A stretch of 64,000 bases of DNA from Helicoverpa zea. Lineage: Eukaryota; Arthropoda; Insecta; Lepidoptera; Noctuidae. Positions 50,501 to 56,500 of this stretch are shown one piece after another (position 1 is the stretch's first letter; each line of letters begins with the position of its first letter). The position numbers were made by a program, and so were the translations under genes. Under the pieces are notes generated by a model, which had not been told where the DNA came from, made no database searches, and worked only from the letters and a program-made list of their open reading frames with translations. The stretch is taken from NCBI RefSeq assembly GCF_022581195.2, contig NC_061455.1, positions 7,002,120-7,066,119 of the forward strand. Direction: 5' to 3'.

Positions 50501-53500
50501 CCTGAAAAATGGGGCTGGGAACGCTTGTGCCGGGCAGAGTATTGTCACACAAGAATTTGAGGAGAACGTAAAACTGCGTCCAGTTTCAGTCGATGGAAAT
50601 TTCGGCGAGACTTTGCCCATCGGTTCTGTATAATTATAAGAACGGTAGACAATTTTAATGATTACCTAAATGCTGGAGCAGGGAATCCTTGTGCAGGGCA
50701 AAGTAAAGGTACTCCATCGCCCATGTTAGCAATAAATGTCCTACTAATGTCCCCGGTTGGAAATTTAGGCGATACTCTTCCCATAGGCTCTATGAAATTA
50801 ACGATTGTATTATTTTATAAAATATAAACGTAGGACAAAATATAAATCAAGAATGGCTTACCTAAACATTGGGGCGGGGAATGCTTGAGCGGGACATAAA
50901 AGCGCTACGCTTTGATTGCTGTTATAGTTGAAAAGTCTACTTTTCTCTAAACTTGGAAATTTTGGTGAAACTTTTCCCATTGGTTCTGAAGCAAATTTAG
51001 AAATTGTACTGGGAAATAAAACGATAAGAATGCGAAAAATACCTGAAAATCGGGACTGGGAACGCCTGCGCAGGGCATTGTAGGGCAAACGAATCAGATT
51101 TCTTGACTCCAATCATTGTTCCCATTACGACAGATGCAAATTTTGGCGGAACACGTCCGACAGGCTCTGCAGACGCAGCGAAAAAGAAAGGTTTGAACTA
51201 AAATTACCTGAATAGAGGAATTGGGAATGCTTGAGCGGGACACTGCAAAGCGTAAGAATCGCCCTTTTTTACTTCAAACATGGTCCCAGTCAAAACGGAC
51301 GCAAATTTTGGAGAAACACGTCCAACAGGTTCTAAAAATGATTATAATATTACTAGAATAGCAAAGCGCCATACCTGAATATAGGGACAGGGAATGCCTG
51401 AGCTGGACATTGCAATGTAAATGACGATCCCGACGAGGTTACGAACATCATGCCCACTTGTGTCGTAGACAACCTAGGTGGCACGCGCCCTATTGGCTCT
51501 GAGGAATTATGCAAAACGACGTTAATGTGGCTCTTACCGGAACATTGGTGCGGGGAAAGCCTGTGCTGGGCACAGTACAGAGAGGCTGGAGAGCTTGCTA
51601 AACTGGTAGCCACTTGTTGTCGACGCGCTAGGGAACTTGGGAGGTACCCGGCCCACCGGCTCTGTGCATGTTGGGAGAAGGCGAAATCACGAACAGAGGA
51701 CACCAAGTAACTATCGGAAAAAGCCCTAAGCACCCCTACTGACCCCTAAGGATTGCAAAAATAACGCGAGTCAAGGCTCTGCAGGGTACCCTATCCCAAC
51801 ATTCAGGCAAGTTATAAAAAAATAAGAGCTAACGTAAAGACGCAAACTAAAATTTGCGTTTTTATACTAGCCTTATAATTATAATAATTAGTTTCTATAT
51901 TCTATATACAATAAAAATAAACTATCAAAATAAAATATATCAAGTTACGATAAGAATATAATATAAATGTTTTTCTTATGTATTTATCATTATAAAGATT
52001 TGAATTATTGTTAAAATCAATTTAAATTAACTTTAATGGTCTCACTAAAATTCAACTATGTAATACTATAAAGGGTAGAATTATCAAAGAGATAACTTAC
52101 AAAAAGTTGCAGTGTATAGCAAAAAATAGGCAGATTTTTACCTTTTTAATTATCAAAAAACATCATTCGTATACGTAATAATCTTCATACTAATGTGATA
52201 TTTTTATATTCTCAGTAGATAACGTAATACATATATTTGGTTTACATATAAACCATTTATTAACTTGTTATTATTACAATTACTATTCACTGCAATATAT
52301 CGCGCCATCAATTCATGATAAACGACCGTATTAAAAAAAATAAGATAAAGAGAAGAAAACAAAATAAAAATACATGACGTACTTTAATGTTCTCTAGGTT
52401 GGTATACTATATTATTGCAAATAAAACATGAATTGATGACACTCGTTAAAGTTAAATGCGAAGTGTAAATACAACATACCGGTAATGACGAGTCGTCCCT
52501 TAGTCGCAGAGAGTCGAGTTTCACCAGTTAGCCTGTGCTTTGTTCTACATTGATATGATTTGTATCCGTCTTCTGGTCCAACATCTCTAATATGTAATTC
52601 TCCAGATGGAAGCACTAAGTATTTTCCCTCTGTCAAAAAAAAAAAATTGTTTTATTCTGTCAACATTTAAAAACTAATAAAAGCCATTTAATGCAACGCA
52701 ACTTAGGGCTGCGATTTACTTATAAATGTGATAGCATGCATTATACTAAGGAAGAGGGATGGAGGAAAAAGGTAAGCCGTGAGGCTCATGGAATCACGGG
52801 AACCCTTTTGAGGAACAATGCCCTAAACAATTATGCAATCCTAGTGATACGACCGGTAAGATTCAGACATATATTTCACTGATCTCCTGTCATATTAATA
52901 CGATTTGAGGATGTTTTGAGGCCGATTATAGCCTGAAAAACCATTTACTGCGTACCGTCAAAGTTATTTGCCGACTCTAGTTTGATGTCTAGTTCCTCGT
53001 CGCCTTCGCTGATGATCCAAGAGATGACATTAACGTATTCTGACACAAAACTTGGTATGTGGCACTTTAAGATAGCGCTATTTCCTCTCAAAACGTATTC
53101 CTCCATCAGATTCACGGCGTATGCCTGAGATACAACTGAAACAATATTGTGAATCTGAGACGAGAAGACAATAATTTTATTTTGCTTGGAATATTATAGC
53201 CATATTAATATACTTTCAACAAGTTTTATTTACACTTTGGAAGAACGATGCCTGCCGACATTATTTTCTAAACTGGTATTAGGATATAGAATTAAGGGTA
53301 CATAGGATTAAGGGGCAGAAAACTCTAGAATAGATTCCAATGTACCTAGGTCGGATGAAGCATTTATATTTATTTCTTGCTCTTTATCTCCTTCAGAAAT
53401 TATCCAGGAACTAACTGATACGTATTCAGATACAAAACTCGGAATTTGACACTTTAAGATAGCAGCGTTGCCACGCAAAACGTATTCTTCCCAAAACTTC

Positions 53501-56500
53501 ACATCATAGGCTTGAGACACGACTGAAATCGTTAAGACAAAGTTTATTGGGCTGAGCGAAATTGGTAAGTCCTAATTCAACTCTTTCTTCAGTATCATCG
53601 AAATGCTAAACACGCTGAAATGCCATTTTAAGGAGACCTACATCCAGTAGGTAACCAATGGGACAGGATAGAAAGGATTAAATGGATGAAGTGTTAAGGT
53701 GGGTTGATATTGTAGGCAGGCAGAGGCTGTGTTACCTAAATTAAATTCAGAATTTAAATTTATCTCCATTTCATCTCGATCCCCTTCGGAAATTATCCAG
53801 GAAGTAACCGTAACATACTCGGTGACGAAACTTGGAATATGGCATTTCAGTATAGCGGCATTTCCGCGTAACACATTCTCTTCCCATAGATTTACTGTAT
53901 ATGATTGTGAAACGACTGAAAAAGACAATAACAGCTAGGATCTGTGGTTGATATATTCTTGAGGGAATGGATGTAGAAGGAGTATGTGCCCGTTGATTTC
54001 TTTCATAATACCTAAGTTGAATGACTGATCTAGTTGGATTTCTAATTCATCAACTTCTCCTTCGGATATAATCCAAGATGATACTGTAACGTATTCTGTT
54101 ACAAAACTTGGTATGTGACACTTAACAATCGCTGAATTTCCACGAAGGACATTTTCCTCCATCAAATTCACTGTGTACGCCTGGGATACAACTGAAATGG
54201 TTTTAAATAACTCATAATTGGTTGAAGAAAGTTTTGAAATAGGAGAGGAGAAAGGGATGGATAACGCAAAACCTATTTTTGAAGAAATACCCAAGTCATT
54301 AGATTCTGCTTTTATTTCCAATTCATCTGTTTCTCCTTCAGAGATAATCCAGGACGATACACTAACATATTCGGTCACGAAGGTCGAAATATGACATTTC
54401 AGAATAGCTGCGTTGCCACGTAATACGCTCTCCTCCATGAGGTTAACAGTATAAGCTTGCGTTACGACTGTAAATATGAATTGAAAGAATCTTCTCAGTT
54501 TCAAATAAATCCATTGATTGATCAAGGGACAAGGATAGGATATTCAGACAGAAGCAATCTCTATTTTAAATACCCTCTTTATCAAAAGTATTGTTTATCG
54601 TTATTTCAACCTCCTGTTCTCCTTCAGAAATTATCCAGCTAGCGACTGATACATATTCTGTCACGAAACTTGGAATCAGACATTTCACAATTGCAGAATT
54701 CCCCCGCAAAACGTTTTCTTCAACCAAGTGAACTGTATATGCTTGAGAGACGACTAAAACATGGAATAGAAAGAAACTCTACGTTATTAAATATTGGATA
54801 TTTTCAGTAAAGAGAGCTTGTACAAATGGAGTAAGTAGATTGGACAGGATACAAAGGAGACAAGTGATTTCAATTTGGAATTTTAAGTACCGTAGTTTTC
54901 ATTGACTGTGTATTCTCCTTCATCCGTATCGTGCCAAGATACAACTTGTACATGATCTGATACGAACGAGGGTATATGGCACTTGAAAACAGCAGCGTTG
55001 CCACGGATTACATATATATCGTAGACTTGCGATTCGTAGAATTGATTAACAGCTGAAATATTTTACAGACAAGAATATGTTTACATCTGTACCCATAAAT
55101 TGCCTCTGACACGGGGATTCAGTGGAGTGCGGATAGGGACAATTGGGGCCGTGCGTAGCTCTCTATTACCGTAATTGCCCTCGGAGCGGTTGAACGAAAA
55201 CCCAGAGAGAGATTCTTCGTCTGTCACCCAATCCATAACATAAACGTAATCGGCTACAAATGATGGAATCGTACACTTGATAATGACGGAATTGCCACGC
55301 AGAACATCTTCATCAATAACACGAGGTTCATATGACTGATGTACCACTGCGGAAGTTAATAACGTGCTGTACGTGTTTGCAGTATCTAAATATTGTATTT
55401 GATATTACTAAACCACATTAAACCGAAGGACAGGAAAACAGGATTTTAATACACAACGATCATCAACTACCGTTATTAAAACTAGAGTACTCCTCAGCAG
55501 ATACTGTGTCATTGTCCATTATCCAGGCCACAACATGGACAAAGTCTGCTACAAACGAAGGCACGATGCATTTCAGAATTGCTGTATTGCCTCGCAAAAT
55601 GAATTCATCGTTGACTCTAGCCTCATACGCTTGAAGCACAGCTGTGACAAACAAAAAGGAATGGGGAATGAGGATTACTCTCTTTCAGTACAAATTACCC
55701 TCGCTACTGCTGGGATAGTATGTGCCTCCTTCACTGTCCATCCACATTTCAACATATACAAAGTCAGATACAAAGCTTGGCACTTCGCATTTCATTATAG
55801 CTGCGTTGCCACGAATTACATACTCGTTGTCAGCTTCGGCTTCGAAAGGCTGTGACACCACTTAACCAAAAAATGTAATAGGTATTATTGAACGAAAAAT
55901 ATTGAGGAAGTAATTTGGATGGGAAAAGTGTTTCTGGAAAAATCTGTGGAGGAGTACCCTGTCCTGAGCTTGTATTGTTAACTGTGAGGATTTGTCCGTC
56001 ATCCATAAGCCACGCTTCAATGTAAACGAAGTCACTAACAAAAGATGGAATCTTGCAGTGAACAATAGCAGCGTTCCCTCTAATCACGTACTCGTTTTCG
56101 GCTTCGGTCACGTAATACTGTGATACGACTGAAGAATAACAATTAGACACATAAGTTGGAACGGTTCGAGGTGTAAGGAATTGTTTTAGTACGGGAAGCA
56201 AGTATGATTTGTTTAAGAGGCCATTGTACCGAGGTCCCCTGAATGAGAAATCTCCGTTCCATTTTCATCAATCCATGCTTCCACCTTCACGAAATCAGCG
56301 ACAAAGGAAGGAATGGAACACTTTAAAACAGCGGCATTTCCACGTATGACGTATTCTGTGAGAATCTCTGCTTCATAGAATTGATTCACAACTGAAAGGA
56401 GAAGTGTAAGGTTCATGACCAATACAAGCCTGAAGGAAACAGGAGGGAAATTATAGGGATATATTATAAAGTACTGTTGCATCTGAACTACCGATGTCAT

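Noticed and set aside
51739..51812. A real exon on the plus strand, suggested by the AGYPIPTFR reading and GCAAGT donor
   Set aside because: Lies in antisense within Dscam1 intron 5, has no acceptor or full Ig half-domain; better explained as a pairing element or inverted fragment.
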